Shown here: piece after piece, positions 25,041-35,309 of the stretch
How positions within the stretch are numbered: position 1 is the stretch's first letter
How the letters are laid out: each line of letters starts with the position of its first letter
The notes under the pieces: generated by a model
Seen by the model: only the letters and a program-made list of their open reading frames with translations
Databases searched by the model: none
What the model was told of the DNA's origin: nothing
Position numbers and translations under genes: made by a program
DNA from: Ezakiella peruensis
GTDB taxonomy: Bacteria; Bacillota; Clostridia; Tissierellales; Peptoniphilaceae
Assembly (NCBI RefSeq): GCF_900215725.1
Contig: NZ_LT962469.1
Location: 106,025-170,024 of the forward strand
Length of the DNA stretch: 64,000 bases
Direction: 5' to 3'

Positions 25041-25868
25041 ATGAAATTTACTGATTTTTCTGATATATTAAAAGAGGATGCCGAAAATTTAGATATAGAA
25101 ATTACAAAGGACGATTCACTCCTGCCCAGGGAGAAGCTTTTGGAAAATGGGGTCCAAGACCTGCGTGATGAAGAGCTTCTTGCGATTTTAATTGGCACGG
25201 GCTCGCAAAAACACTCTGTTTTTGATTTGGCCAATATGCTTTATGAAATGAATGGGCGGTCTCTTAGAAAGGTCGTCTCCATGAGTCAAAAGGACCTGGC
25301 CAAGATCAGGGGGATTGGTCCTGCAAAATTGGCGACTCTAATGGCCAGCTTTGAATTATCCAAACGCGTTTACCAAGAGGAAATCAAGGTGGACATTGAG
25401 CGTTTTGTCACGACCAAAAGAGTCGGTTCATATCTGGTAAGTAAGCTTTCCCACTACAATGAAGAGCACTTTTTTGTCTTGCTTTTAAATAACAAGAACG
25501 AAGAGATTGATTCTTTGATTAGGAAGGATCAAGAGCTTTTTAAACTCTCATCTGAAGAGGCCTTTGGAGAATTTTTTAAGGAAGAAAAGGTCTACAAATA
25601 TATTGGCGAAGATGAAATTTCAAAGGGAACTGTAAATCAGACTATAGCTATGCCGCGCGAGGTTTTTAGGAAGGCTATTGACCTGGGGGCTAGCTCGATT
25701 ATACTGGCCCACAACCACCCATCAGGCGATGTCCGCCCGTCAATGGACGACATCAATTTGACCAGGCGGATGGCGGATGCCGGCAAGATCTTAGGCATTA
25801 ATGTGCTCGACCACTTTGTGGTGGGCCACAACTCTTATTATTCTTTTAAAGAAAATGGTGATATGTAA
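25041..25868 (+). CDS. radC: RadC/JAMM-domain protein with an internal insertion
   Basis: 275 residues. N-terminal helix-hairpin-helix part (LRDEELLAILIGTG, IRGIGPAKLATLMASFEL) and a JAMM metallo-domain with the zinc motif HNHPSGD (about residue 225) and the earlier glutamate region HFFVLLLNNKNEEID. Its role is uncertain; the old DNA-repair name is doubtful. About 30 residues rich in K, E and F are inserted between the first JAMM strand and ISKGTVNQTI, making it longer than the usual 220-230. ATG 25041 follows GAGG at 25031; ATG 25029 is also possible. It lies before mreC, but mreB, often between, is absent. Confidence 0.9.
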   Translation: MKFTDFSDILKEDAENLDIEITKDDSLLPREKLLENGVQDLRDEELLAILIGTGSQKHSVFDLANMLYEMNGRSLRKVVSMSQKDLAKIRGIGPAKLATLMASFELSKRVYQEEIKVDIERFVTTKRVGSYLVSKLSHYNEEHFFVLLLNNKNEEIDSLIRKDQELFKLSSEEAFGEFFKEEKVYKYIGEDEISKGTVNQTIAMPREVFRKAIDLGASSIILAHNHPSGDVRPSMDDINLTRRMADAGKILGINVLDHFVVGHNSYYSFKENGDM

Positions 25869-26696
25869 GTGAATTTTTCAAATAGGAATTATAAAAAATT
25901 AATAATTTGGCTGATATTTTTGGCCCTTATTGGGATTACTATTGCTGGTCCCAAGCTGGTCAAGTCCAATTCCAAAGTTTTAAATTTGATGGGTAAGGCC
26001 ATCAGTCCTGTCAGCAATTTTTTTAGGGACGCTGGCCTAAAGATAAATGGCGGTGCCAAAAAACTTTTTAAGACCCAAGATACCGAAGAAGTTGACAAGC
26101 TCCGCATCAAGATTGCTGTTTTGGAAGAGGAAAACCGCAAGCTCTACTCGACTATTGTAAAGAGCGAGGCCATCAAGCGTGAATACGAACTCCTGGAGAC
26201 TACAAATCGCGACCTGGTCCCCGTAAAAATTGTGGCAAGGGCACCTGGCAATTGGTTTGACCTTTTTAAAATAAACAAGGGGTCTCATCAAGGTTTGAAA
26301 TTAAACGACACGATTGTAGTTGCCGCTGGTGAAGAGGGCGATGCAATCGAGGGTTTGGTTGGCAAAATTTCTGAAATCGGCTACGACTATGCAAATGTTA
26401 CGACTATTAATAGCGAAAAAAATAAGGTTGCCATAAAGAATATGCGGTCAGGCGATGGTGGCATTATTACGGGCATGAAAAACGGCCTCCTTGAGGGCTA
26501 TATGTACGACCGTAACTCAGATATAATTGTGGGCGACACCATACTCACTTCGGGCATGGGCGAGGTCTACAAGGAAGGCGTTATGGTTGGCGTGGTCGAC
26601 CGAGTCGAAACTGACGAAAGCAATTTAAAGAAAAATATTTACATCAAACCAGCTGTTGACACCCGCAATATTACCAAGGTTTTTGTGGTGAACTAA
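25869..26696 (+). CDS. mreC: Rod-shape/cell-wall scaffold protein MreC
   Basis: 275 residues starting with GTG. One N-terminal transmembrane helix (LIIWLIFLALIGITIAGPKL), a coiled coil (EEVDKLRIKIAVLEEENRKL), then the periplasmic-side beta domain with ARAPGNWFDLFKINKGSHQGL, GLVGKISEIGYDYANVTTI and ILTSGMGEVYKEGVMVG. MreC activates PBP2-type transpeptidases, and the next but one gene encodes such a PBP. The actin homologue MreB is not encoded here, which fits a coccoid cell. Confidence 0.92.
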   Translation: MNFSNRNYKKLIIWLIFLALIGITIAGPKLVKSNSKVLNLMGKAISPVSNFFRDAGLKINGGAKKLFKTQDTEEVDKLRIKIAVLEEENRKLYSTIVKSEAIKREYELLETTNRDLVPVKIVARAPGNWFDLFKINKGSHQGLKLNDTIVVAAGEEGDAIEGLVGKISEIGYDYANVTTINSEKNKVAIKNMRSGDGGIITGMKNGLLEGYMYDRNSDIIVGDTILTSGMGEVYKEGVMVGVVDRVETDESNLKKNIYIKPAVDTRNITKVFVVN

Positions 26697-27166
26697 TGTA
26701 TTTTGTATTAATTTTTGCCCTTACACTTATACTGCAAATTGGATTTTTGCCGGGCCTTTTCCCGACGATTGCAATTCCGGAATTATTTTTGCCCCTGATA
26801 ATCGCCATTGCTATTATGTGCGACAGAAAAGAGGCCTGTATATTTGCCCTGGTGGCTGGTCTGGTCTTGGATTTTTATTTTATCAAGGGCTTTGGCGCAA
26901 GGACTCTCATTTTCTTTGCCCTGGCGTATTTTTTATCTGGATTTGCAGAGAGCTTTACTAGCAGGTCGGTCTTTGTAGTTTTGACACTAACTTTACTTGC
27001 CGGGACACTTTACCAATTTTTGTATTTTTTAATTATAAACGCTGTTGGCGAGGGTTTGGAATTCCAAGTCCTCTTAAACTCAATCTTCTCTTTGGAGATT
27101 CCAATCATGATGATATATTCTATTTTTGCAAGTAGATTTACCAAGCTATATCTTGTCAGAAGGTGA
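26696..27166 (+). CDS. mreD: MreD-family membrane protein
   Basis: 156 residues, about five transmembrane helices, with FLPLIIAIAIMCDRKEACIFALVAGLVLDF typical of MreD. It overlaps mreC by one base and is followed by the PBP gene. It is thought to complex with MreC and the PBP in peripheral wall synthesis. Confidence 0.88.
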   Translation: MYFVLIFALTLILQIGFLPGLFPTIAIPELFLPLIIAIAIMCDRKEACIFALVAGLVLDFYFIKGFGARTLIFFALAYFLSGFAESFTSRSVFVVLTLTLLAGTLYQFLYFLIINAVGEGLEFQVLLNSIFSLEIPIMMIYSIFASRFTKLYLVRR

Positions 27167-27171
27167 TTTTT

Positions 27172-30100
27172 TTGAAGTCTAAAAACAAGGCAAACGTAAA
27201 AAATAGGTTGGACCTAGTACTTATTGTAGTCCTGGGTTTATTTGCCCTGCTCCTTGCCAGGATGTTTTATCTGACTATAATTAAGGGTGATGAGATGAGG
27301 GAAGTCGCAGACCAAAGGCGGATTAGGAAGGTCTACACAACTGCTCCCAGAGGGGAGATCAGAGACGTCCACGGCCGACTTTTGGCAGGCAATATCCCGG
27401 CCTTTACTGTTCAAATTCAAAAGGACAGACTCTTAAATGAAAGAGACAAGGAAAAGCGTAACGAAAACCTCTTGAAGCTGATCAGGTATTTGGAAGAGGA
27501 CGGGGCCTTTTACCAAGGCGAATTTCCTATGGATTTAAATGTCTACATCTACAAGAATCCAGACAAGTATCTGACAACAGACAAGAGTCCGACTGAATAT
27601 ATGATTTCCCTCTTTGAGGATGAAGATATCTTAAGGGAATTTATAAACGGCAAGATGGACCTGAAAAAATATCCAGGCCACTACAAATTTTCCGTTAAAG
27701 ACAGGGCCCTAAATGCTGTTAAGGCCAAGTATGTTGACCTGCCAGTTACAATTGAAGACGGAAACTTTGTCGCAAATGAGCTCAGGCTTAAAAACTTTTT
27801 GATGGAAAAGGGTTTTGACGAAAATTTAAGCCCTGATGATTTGATGATTAATATTATTAAATCCGATACAAATATTATGAGAAAAATTATGAACCATCCG
27901 ATTGCCAGGGCTATTTTATTTCAAATAGCAAGCGACCACAAACAGCTGGGCGATATTCGCATGCTGTCAATTGCCATAAAGAGCGAAATTGAAGGCTACG
28001 AAAATCGGGTAAAATTTGTGAACGCTTACGATGGTTTGGATATAAATTCAAGTGCTGAGGAAGTTTATCTCTACTTGGCCAGGAACTTTGCCCTGGAAGG
28101 TATCCTCAAAAAAACCTACAAGGACGGCGATCTAATTCCAGGTGAAATGCTTTTGAAAAAGTCTAGGAGCCAGGGGAAAAATGAAAATATAGATATTTAC
28201 ATTAGCCAGGATAAAAAATCAGTCTTTTTCCGCTTTATAAATGACGTTAAGGGCGATCCTTTGAAGACTTTGATCGGGTCTTTGACTCCTGCTGATTTGG
28301 ATGATTTTCTCCTTGAAGAGGATATTAGAAATGTGGTGCAGGCTGAGCTTTTGAGCCAAGGCATCAACCCCAGGATTTCTGTGGCCAATGAAATTAAATT
28401 TACATCGGAGATTGACACCGAAAATTTATACGGCAGATTTTTCAAAAAATCTGAAATGAAAGACGGTCTTCCATCAGTGGAAGATTTGTTTGAAAGGGCC
28501 AAGGACTCCTACAAGATTCCAGAGGAGATTTCCAATTACGAGGCCAAGGCTATTTTAAATATTTACGAGCTGACTTATCTCCAAGGCGAAAGCGCTTATA
28601 AGCCCATCAATTTGTCTTACGGTATAAAAGATCAGACCGTTGCCAAGATTGAAGAGAATATAGACGAAGATGTGGGCGTTCTCATCAGTGTTGAGCCCAT
28701 CAGGTATTATCCGCAGGGGACCACCTTGGCCCATATACTTGGTTACATGGGCAAGATTTCTTCCAAGGCCGAGATTGAAAAGTACGTTAACGAAGGCGGC
28801 TACGACAAGAATGAATTCATAGGAAAAACTGGGGTTGAAGAATATTTTGAAAATTATTTGCACGGGACCAATGGAGAAAAAATGGTCGAGGTCGACTATA
28901 TTGGAAACACCATTGACGTTTTAAATGTGACTGGGGCCAAGCCGGGCAACACCCTTTACTTGACCATTGATAGCAAGTTGCAAAAAATGGCCGAGGATTA
29001 TTTGAAGAGAACCTTGGAGCTCACGCGTACCCAAGGCGTCTGGCAGAGCAAGTGGGGTGACTATCAAATGGACGGGACCTTGGATAAGACCAGGCCCTTT
29101 ATCCACGCCAACGCAGGTGCTGTTGTAGTTATGAATGCAAAGACCGGCGAGGTGGTGGCAAGTGCCTCATATCCTGCTTACGATCCAAATTTATTTTCAA
29201 CTGGAATTTCAGAAACGGATTGGAAGGCTCTTCACCCTAAGGATGAAAACGATCCTCTGGCCGCTCGTCCACTTTTAAATATTGCAACGGGGACAGCTGT
29301 TCAACCGGGTTCTGTATTTAAAATGATAACTGGTTTTGCAGGCCTGCAAAATGGCCTAGACCCTTTTGAAAGAATTTACGATGGCTGTTATGTAGAAATT
29401 GGTGACACCAAGTTTAACTGCTTGGCCTGGACTTTGTCGCACGCTAGCCACGGAGATGTGGATTTGGCTCATGCCATCGAGCACTCCTGCAACTATTATT
29501 TTTATTCATTAGCCTTGGGTGTCAACCAAAGGTTAAACAATAAGCCTTTGTCAGCCAGGATTGACATTGACGACATTAGAGAAGCTGGCAAGACTTTCGG
29601 TTTAAACGAGCCGACGGGTATTGAAATAAATATTCCCCGCGAGGCTGTGGGTGAGGTTATAGAACCTGAGAAAAAAGTTAGGACAATTAAATTTTATCTG
29701 AGGAAATTCTTGGAGGAAAATATTGAAGACTTCCTTGAAGACGAAAAGACCGCAGATGAAATAGAAGAAGATATCAAAAATATTGCCAACTGGGCCGAAG
29801 AGGGCAGGAATTTAACCAAGGGTGAAATTGTGACCAGGCTTGATCGGATGGGCTATATATCAGAAAAAACTGTGCCTGGCCAAAAGATTCCTCTGGCTGA
29901 TAGGATCAAGTACGATTACATCAACCAGGCCGAATGGTCACTGGCAGATACCATCAACGTCACCATTGGTCAAGGGGCAAGTTCGCTTACGACCATGCAG
30001 ATGGCCAAGTATGTTTCGACTTTGGTAAACGGTGGCATCAAAAACAAAGCCACTCTTTTGAATTCGGTCAAGACTGATGATGGCCTCAAAGATGTTTACA

Positions 30101-30483
30101 GGCCGACCAGGGAAGGCGAAAAAATTGATATAAAAAATCCTGTCGGCTACAAGGAACTCATGCACGGCATGGAACTTGTAAGTAGGTCTGGTACATCCAG
30201 AAGGGTCTTCCAAAGTTTTCCTGTAAGCACGGGCTCAAAAACTGGGACCGCCCAACGCGAGGGGACAAATCCGACGACAGGACTCGAGTACGATGACTTT
30301 GCTTGGTTTGTATCCTATGCTCCGGCTGATGACCCAGAAGTCGTGGTCGCCTCCTTATTATTTCAAGGGGGAACTGGTTCAAATGCAGGCCCCATGGCTA
30401 GAGACCTAATGGCAGAGTACTTGGGCATGAACAGGGAAGAAGTCAAAGACTCCATGCCATTTGAAAACAGGTTGGTGGAATAA
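27172..30483 (+). CDS. Class B penicillin-binding protein (PBP2/MrdA type), unusually long
   Basis: 1103 residues. One N-terminal helix (DLVLIVVLGLFALLLARMFYL), a dimerisation part with APRGEIRDVHGRLLAGN, and a transpeptidase domain with SVFK (about residue 712), SCN (about 770) and KTG (about 1021). Two insertions account for the length: about 300 acidic residues (roughly 100-440) in the pedestal and about 90 residues (840-930) between SCN and KTG. TTG 27172 is preferred over GTG 27163 because AGAAGGTG then has a 6-bp spacing. Its place after mreC-mreD suggests it is their transpeptidase. Confidence 0.93.
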   Translation: MKSKNKANVKNRLDLVLIVVLGLFALLLARMFYLTIIKGDEMREVADQRRIRKVYTTAPRGEIRDVHGRLLAGNIPAFTVQIQKDRLLNERDKEKRNENLLKLIRYLEEDGAFYQGEFPMDLNVYIYKNPDKYLTTDKSPTEYMISLFEDEDILREFINGKMDLKKYPGHYKFSVKDRALNAVKAKYVDLPVTIEDGNFVANELRLKNFLMEKGFDENLSPDDLMINIIKSDTNIMRKIMNHPIARAILFQIASDHKQLGDIRMLSIAIKSEIEGYENRVKFVNAYDGLDINSSAEEVYLYLARNFALEGILKKTYKDGDLIPGEMLLKKSRSQGKNENIDIYISQDKKSVFFRFINDVKGDPLKTLIGSLTPADLDDFLLEEDIRNVVQAELLSQGINPRISVANEIKFTSEIDTENLYGRFFKKSEMKDGLPSVEDLFERAKDSYKIPEEISNYEAKAILNIYELTYLQGESAYKPINLSYGIKDQTVAKIEENIDEDVGVLISVEPIRYYPQGTTLAHILGYMGKISSKAEIEKYVNEGGYDKNEFIGKTGVEEYFENYLHGTNGEKMVEVDYIGNTIDVLNVTGAKPGNTLYLTIDSKLQKMAEDYLKRTLELTRTQGVWQSKWGDYQMDGTLDKTRPFIHANAGAVVVMNAKTGEVVASASYPAYDPNLFSTGISETDWKALHPKDENDPLAARPLLNIATGTAVQPGSVFKMITGFAGLQNGLDPFERIYDGCYVEIGDTKFNCLAWTLSHASHGDVDLAHAIEHSCNYYFYSLALGVNQRLNNKPLSARIDIDDIREAGKTFGLNEPTGIEINIPREAVGEVIEPEKKVRTIKFYLRKFLEENIEDFLEDEKTADEIEEDIKNIANWAEEGRNLTKGEIVTRLDRMGYISEKTVPGQKIPLADRIKYDYINQAEWSLADTINVTIGQGASSLTTMQMAKYVSTLVNGGIKNKATLLNSVKTDDGLKDVYRPTREGEKIDIKNPVGYKELMHGMELVSRSGTSRRVFQSFPVSTGSKTGTAQREGTNPTTGLEYDDFAWFVSYAPADDPEVVVASLLFQGGTGSNAGPMARDLMAEYLGMNREEVKDSMPFENRLVE

Positions 30484-31430
30484 TGTATTTTAAAATCGAA
30501 GATGACAAAGAAAAAATAATCTACACAATTATATACGACGACAAAGTTCGTCGTATTTTTGTAGAGAATAATAAGGAAATTCAAGTTGGATCCATAGTCC
30601 ACGCCCAGGTAAAAAGCGTGGATGCCAACCGCAATTTTTCTTTTGTACAATTAGACGGCGAGGACGGTTTTTACAATGCGGCCGACCTAAAGGCGGGCGA
30701 GGATTATTTTTTCAATGTCCGCAAAAAACCATCGGGCGAAAAGGGCTACAAGCTGGATAGGAATATTAAAATAAAAATCGAAGGTGCAATCGGCTTTCCA
30801 CTTGGAAAAGAATTTTATAATAATCCCATGGAAAAAATCACAGGCTTCCCTGTAAAATCAAAAGCTGATGACCCAGATTTGGCCAGAGAGCTCAAGTCGA
30901 CCTGGGAGGGAATTTTAAAAGAACAATCACGACTCCCCATACCAAAAGTCGTCTACAGGGAAGCAAGCGAGAGCGAAAAATATATTGAAAAGTACCAGGA
31001 GGACTTGGGCGATCACGCGGCCATGCTAAGGGCTATGGCTAATACGCCTGAGCTTACGGGAAGGATTATAGAGTGTGAAGAAGGTAGCTTAATCATAGAC
31101 AGTAAGGACCACTTTACCTTTGTGGACTTTAACACAGACGACTACTCCAAGTCCTACAATCGCGACCTCAACCACTTGGATTTAAATGAAAAACTTTTGA
31201 TTGAGGCCATTAGGATTTTGACCTTAAGAAATATCGAAGGCATGATTTTGATAGACATCTTGAAGCTCAAGGACTATGGGGACTTTATAAAAATCACAAA
31301 AAATATTTTAAAAACTCAGGGCTATTATTTTCACGATATAACCAAGCTTGAACTAATGGAGATTACTCGAAGAAAGACTGGCCGAAAATACATTGACCAG
31401 GATATAATAAATAAAATAATGGAAATATAA
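30483..31430 (+). CDS. RNase E/G family ribonuclease, short form
   Basis: 315 residues. An S1-like domain near the N-terminus (GSIVHAQVKSVDANRNFSFV) and the catalytic core with FVDFNTDD and GMILIDILKLK, in which the two magnesium-binding aspartates of RNase E/G are kept, then ELMEITRRKTGRKY. The zinc-link CPxC motif and the C-terminal domain of RNase G are absent, and it is shorter than the usual 400-500 residues. It overlaps the PBP stop by one base; the same neighbourhood (mre genes then rng) is common in bacteria. Confidence 0.82.
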   Translation: MYFKIEDDKEKIIYTIIYDDKVRRIFVENNKEIQVGSIVHAQVKSVDANRNFSFVQLDGEDGFYNAADLKAGEDYFFNVRKKPSGEKGYKLDRNIKIKIEGAIGFPLGKEFYNNPMEKITGFPVKSKADDPDLARELKSTWEGILKEQSRLPIPKVVYREASESEKYIEKYQEDLGDHAAMLRAMANTPELTGRIIECEEGSLIIDSKDHFTFVDFNTDDYSKSYNRDLNHLDLNEKLLIEAIRILTLRNIEGMILIDILKLKDYGDFIKITKNILKTQGYYFHDITKLELMEITRRKTGRKYIDQDIINKIMEI

Positions 31431-31440
31431 ATTCACAGGG

Positions 31441-31467
31441 GCCCGCTAATTTATGGCGGGCTTTTTG
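31441..31467 (+). terminator. Intrinsic terminator of the radC-mre-rng group
   Basis: GCCCGC/GCGGGC 6-bp GC stem with a 9-nt loop and TTTTT. Confidence 0.88.
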
Positions 31468-31468
31468 C

Positions 31469-31497
31469 TTGAAATAAAAGAGCCTCTATTGTATAAT
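31469..31497 (+). promoter_or_regulatory. Sigma-A-type promoter for gdpP-rplI-dnaB
   Basis: TTGAAA (31469-31474), 17-bp spacer, TATAAT (31492-31497), directly after the preceding terminator. Confidence 0.8.
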
Positions 31498-31519
31498 AAA
31501 GCTATATATAGGAGGAATT

Positions 31520-33529
31520 ATGAAGAACTTTTGGGAGTTAACGAAATTTGGAGTAAACAAATATTTTCGTTTTTCATATCAATATATTTTACTGGCAATT
31601 GTAGTCACTGTAATATTGGTTTTCTTGGAACCAATAGTCGCAGGTCTTTTGATTGTCACGCTTGCATTTTTAATTACTTATGACATCAGAGAACACGATA
31701 CAAAAATAAAGGCCCTGGAATCTGAAAAGTCCAAGGAGTCTGAAGAGTTTGAATCCGTTACCATGCACGCTATATTTCGCATGCCTTACCCACTTGTCAT
31801 GACCGACAAGTCTGGGGTCATAACCTGGCAAAACTCGCCCTTTAGTGAAATTGTTGGGGAAATTGACAGGAATGCAAAATTAAACGAGCTAATTCCGGCT
31901 ATCAACCTTAGCGAACTCGAAAAGGAACAAAAATCTTTTAATATATCTTATAAGGACAAGTATTATTTGGTGAGGAGCGACAAGGTTTTGGACCACGGCA
32001 AGGTCGACAGGTACATTGTCTACATGCTAGATGTGACCAAGAACCGTGAGCTTGAAAAAGCCTACAACCAAGACGCCCTTGCAGTTATGGTTGTCTTTGT
32101 GGACAATCTTGACGAGGCTAAAACTGGAGGAGACGAGGCCCTGAGGACAAAGATTTCTTCAACTGTGGACACGACTATTGTCGACTACTTTACATCCCAC
32201 AATGCGATCGTAAGAAAATATGACAACGACAAGTACTTGGTAATTGCTGATAGGGATTCCTTTAACAAGATCAAGGCCAAGAAATTTAATATCTTAGATA
32301 CCATCCGTGAGTTGGAATTTGAAAACACAATTCCGCTTACGCTTTCAATTGGCGTTTGCGACCTGGGCGAAAATCCAAACGAAAAATTCGTCAAGGCCAG
32401 ATCTGCCATTGATATCGCCCTTGGCCGTGGGGGTGACCAAGCTGTATGCGTGGGCGAAAACGGCTACGAATACTTTGGCGGCAAGACCAAGGCCGTGCAA
32501 AAGCACACCAAAGTCAAGGCCCGCGTGATCGGTTACGCCCTCAAGGAACTTATCGACCAAGCGGAAAACATTTATGTATCTGGCCACAAAAACCCTGACA
32601 TGGATGCCATTGGATCAGCTGTGGGCATCATGGCTATAGTCCAACTCAGAGGGAAAAATGCCAGACTCATTTTGGATGATGACACAGAAGCCGTCACCTC
32701 TATAATGGATCTGATGAAGGCTGAATCAGAGGCCATGTACGATTCCATTATCAGGCCTGATGAGGCACTGCGGTCATTTAAAAAGGGCGATCTCTTAATC
32801 TTAACTGACCACCACAAGCCATCCCTATCGCCTAGTAAGGAGCTGAGCGAAAAGGCTGACAATATTGTAATTATCGACCACCACAGAAGGTCGGACGAAT
32901 TTATAGATAATCCTGCCCTTGTTTACTTGGAGCCACACGCTTCATCTGCCAGTGAATTGGTTGCAGAAATTCTCCAATACATGATAGATGACAAGAAGCT
33001 ATCCCACTTTGAGTCTTCGGCTCTTTTGGCGGGAATTATGCTGGATACCAAAAACTTTACAACTCAAACAGGCCTTAGGACTTTTGAAGCTGCAGGCCTC
33101 TTAACTCGCATGGGTGCAGACCCAGAAGAAGTCAAGCTCTTGTTTAGAGACGACTTTGAAACCTTCGTCAACAAGGCCAAGGCAGTTGAATCTGCGGAAA
33201 TTTACAAGGATTACTTTGCAATTTCCATGACCAAAAACGAAGGCAACGAGGCAATTTTAACTGCGGCCCAAGCCAGCGACGACCTCTTAAAGATCGAGGG
33301 AGTCAAGGCCAGCTTTGTAATGGCAAAGATTGACGACATGGTTCACATAAGTGCCAGGTCCATGGGACAGGTCTCTGTCCAACTCATCATGGAGGCCTTG
33401 GGTGGCGGTGGCCACATTGCCCAAGCAGGCGCAAGGGTTGAGGGGACCATTGATGAAGTTAAAGAAAAAATTAAAAAGGCAATTGACGATTATATAAAGG
33501 AGGAAAAAGATGAAAGTAATACTAATTGA
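31520..33529 (+). CDS. gdpP: Cyclic-di-AMP phosphodiesterase GdpP
   Basis: GdpP hydrolyses c-di-AMP to pApA and so affects cell-wall and osmotic control. 669 residues: two transmembrane helices (about 20-58), a PAS-like domain (85-165) with [18 protein letters not shown], a degenerate GGDEF domain (170-305) lacking the GGDEF loop, then DHH/DHHA1 domains with [26 protein letters not shown] and [20 protein letters not shown] precedes the ATG. The last 20 bp overlap rplI, as is common. Confidence 0.94.
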   Translation: MKNFWELTKFGVNKYFRFSYQYILLAIVVTVILVFLEPIVAGLLIVTLAFLITYDIREHDTKIKALESEKSKESEEFESVTMHAIFRMPYPLVMTDKSGVITWQNSPFSEIVGEIDRNAKLNELIPAINLSELEKEQKSFNISYKDKYYLVRSDKVLDHGKVDRYIVYMLDVTKNRELEKAYNQDALAVMVVFVDNLDEAKTGGDEALRTKISSTVDTTIVDYFTSHNAIVRKYDNDKYLVIADRDSFNKIKAKKFNILDTIRELEFENTIPLTLSIGVCDLGENPNEKFVKARSAIDIALGRGGDQAVCVGENGYEYFGGKTKAVQKHTKVKARVIGYALKELIDQAENIYVSGHKNPDMDAIGSAVGIMAIVQLRGKNARLILDDDTEAVTSIMDLMKAESEAMYDSIIRPDEALRSFKKGDLLILTDHHKPSLSPSKELSEKADNIVIIDHHRRSDEFIDNPALVYLEPHASSASELVAEILQYMIDDKKLSHFESSALLAGIMLDTKNFTTQTGLRTFEAAGLLTRMGADPEEVKLLFRDDFETFVNKAKAVESAEIYKDYFAISMTKNEGNEAILTAAQASDDLLKIEGVKASFVMAKIDDMVHISARSMGQVSVQLIMEALGGGGHIAQAGARVEGTIDEVKEKIKKAIDDYIKEEKDESNTN

Positions 33530-33953
33530 AGATGTTAAAAAAATTGGCAAGAAGGGTGATATCAAGGAAGTTAAACCAGGTTATGCAAGAAACGCCCTCT
33601 TCCCAAAAAACTTAGCCATCGAGGCAACTCCTGAAAATATGAAAGAATGGGAAGCTGAACAAGCCGAATTAAAGAGGCTTGACGCTGAAAATAAGGCTCA
33701 GGCTGAGGAAATGAAAAAGGCCTTGGAAAAGAAAAAAATAATTATAAAATGGAAGGGCGGCAGCTCTGGCAAATTATTTGGTTCTGTAAACAGTCCAGAA
33801 ATTGCCGACGCCATCAAGGAAGAGCTTGGCCTTGACATAGATAGAAAGAAAATCGATTTAAAATCGCCAATCAAAGAAACAGGCGACTACGAAGTTACAG
33901 TTAAACTCTACGGGGCAACAAATGCCAATGTAAAATTGGAGGTTGTAATCTAA
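33510..33953 (+). CDS. rplI: 50S ribosomal protein L9
   Basis: L9 binds 23S rRNA at the L1 side and helps reading-frame maintenance. The 147-residue protein begins [17 protein letters not shown] with [16 protein letters not shown], then the long helix and a C-terminal domain. Its ATG follows AAGGAGGAAAA inside the end of gdpP. The stop shares one base with the dnaB start. Confidence 0.97.
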   Translation: MKVILIEDVKKIGKKGDIKEVKPGYARNALFPKNLAIEATPENMKEWEAEQAELKRLDAENKAQAEEMKKALEKKKIIIKWKGGSSGKLFGSVNSPEIADAIKEELGLDIDRKKIDLKSPIKETGDYEVTVKLYGATNANVKLEVVI

Positions 33954-35296
33954 TGCAAGATTTCACTCTGCCAGAATCCTTGGATGCGGAGATTAATGTA
34001 ATTGCAAATATGATAAATGACGCCGAGACCGTGGATGTGGCCCTGGAAATTATCAAGAGCGAAGAAGAATTTTATCACAAGCGCAACAAGCTCATGTACA
34101 AGGCCATTATGTCTTTGGCCAGTCGGGGCAAGTCCATAAACAGGGTTAGCATTGCCGAAGAGCTAAAGGCCATGGACGCTTTGGATATGTCTGGTGGCCC
34201 CCAATACATTGCAGAAGTTGGTTCTTCATACGTAACTGGGGCCAGGCAAAAGGACTTGGCGGAAATCGTCCACGAAAAATATCTCTTTAGGCGGCTGGCT
34301 GGCATTGCAGATGAAATAAAAGTTCAAGCTATTGAAGCCAAGGGCCAAGCGGTGGATACCATTGGTGCGGCCGAGGATATGATTTTAGATTTGGGTTTAA
34401 AATCAGGTGATGACGACCTCAAACACATCGGCGGAATCCTCCAGGAATCCAGCAAGGACCTTATGGATAGGGCCAAGCTAAAGGGAGCCCTGTCGGGACT
34501 CTCCACAGGCTTCAAAGACATTGACGATATGCTGTCGGGCTTTCAAAAGAGTGATCTCATTTTGCTTGCGGCTAGACCTTCTATGGGTAAGACTGCACTT
34601 GGCGTGAACTTTGCTGTAAATGCTGCACAAAATAAAAAGACAGTTGCCATTTTTTCTCTGGAAATGTCCAAGACCCAATTGGCCCTCAGAATTTATTCGC
34701 AGCTGACCAATATTTCTCTTACCAATCTTATCCAAGGGGATTTGAAGACCGATGATTGGAAACGAATTTCCAAGACCCTGGTCGATTTTTCTCAAAATAA
34801 TTTATACATTGATGACATGAGTGGGACCAGCGTTCAAGATATGCGGGCCAAACTCAGGAGGCTCCAGCTAGAGCAAGGCCTTGATTTGGTTGTAATCGAC
34901 TACTTGCAACTTATGGAAGCAGGCGGTCAAACTGAAAACAGGACCTTGGAAATTTCAAAAATTTCTCGTGGCCTCAAGGCCATGGCCAAAGAACTCGACG
35001 TGCCAGTTATTGCACTTTCGCAATTATCACGGGCTCCAGAGCAAAGGACCAACCACAGGCCAATTTTGTCTGACCTTCGTGAATCAGGGGCCATCGAACA
35101 AGACGCAGACGTCGTTTTGTTCTTGTATCGCGACGAATATTACAATCCCGATTCAGAGGACAGGGGCATTGGCGAAGTCATAATTGCCAAGCACAGAAAC
35201 GGACCAACGGGTACAGTTAAACTCGTCTACAAGGGCGAAAACACCAAATTTTTACCAATGTCAAAGGTGGAAGCACCGGCTGACTTATATCAATAA
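33953..35296 (+). CDS. dnaB: Replicative DNA helicase DnaB
   Basis: DnaB is the hexameric fork helicase. 447 residues: N-terminal primase-binding domain (ESLDAEINVIANMINDAETV), linker, and RecA-like domain with Walker A ARPSMGKTALG, EMSKTQLALR, Walker B LVVIDYLQLM and the ISRGLKAMAKELDVPVIALS block. Length is normal. The gdpP-rplI-dnaB order is conserved in Firmicutes. Confidence 0.96.
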   Translation: MQDFTLPESLDAEINVIANMINDAETVDVALEIIKSEEEFYHKRNKLMYKAIMSLASRGKSINRVSIAEELKAMDALDMSGGPQYIAEVGSSYVTGARQKDLAEIVHEKYLFRRLAGIADEIKVQAIEAKGQAVDTIGAAEDMILDLGLKSGDDDLKHIGGILQESSKDLMDRAKLKGALSGLSTGFKDIDDMLSGFQKSDLILLAARPSMGKTALGVNFAVNAAQNKKTVAIFSLEMSKTQLALRIYSQLTNISLTNLIQGDLKTDDWKRISKTLVDFSQNNLYIDDMSGTSVQDMRAKLRRLQLEQGLDLVVIDYLQLMEAGGQTENRTLEISKISRGLKAMAKELDVPVIALSQLSRAPEQRTNHRPILSDLRESGAIEQDADVVLFLYRDEYYNPDSEDRGIGEVIIAKHRNGPTGTVKLVYKGENTKFLPMSKVEAPADLYQ

Positions 35297-35309
35297 TTTA
35301 GAATTTATT

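Noticed and set aside
32307-32587. Alternate-frame open frames inside gdpP
   Set aside because: gdpP is a full-length conserved gene in the other frame; no independent signals.
35184-35309. Upstream extension of the AlkD-like frame into dnaB
   Set aside because: It overlaps dnaB by over 100 bp and has no family similarity; ATG 35310 gives the expected start.
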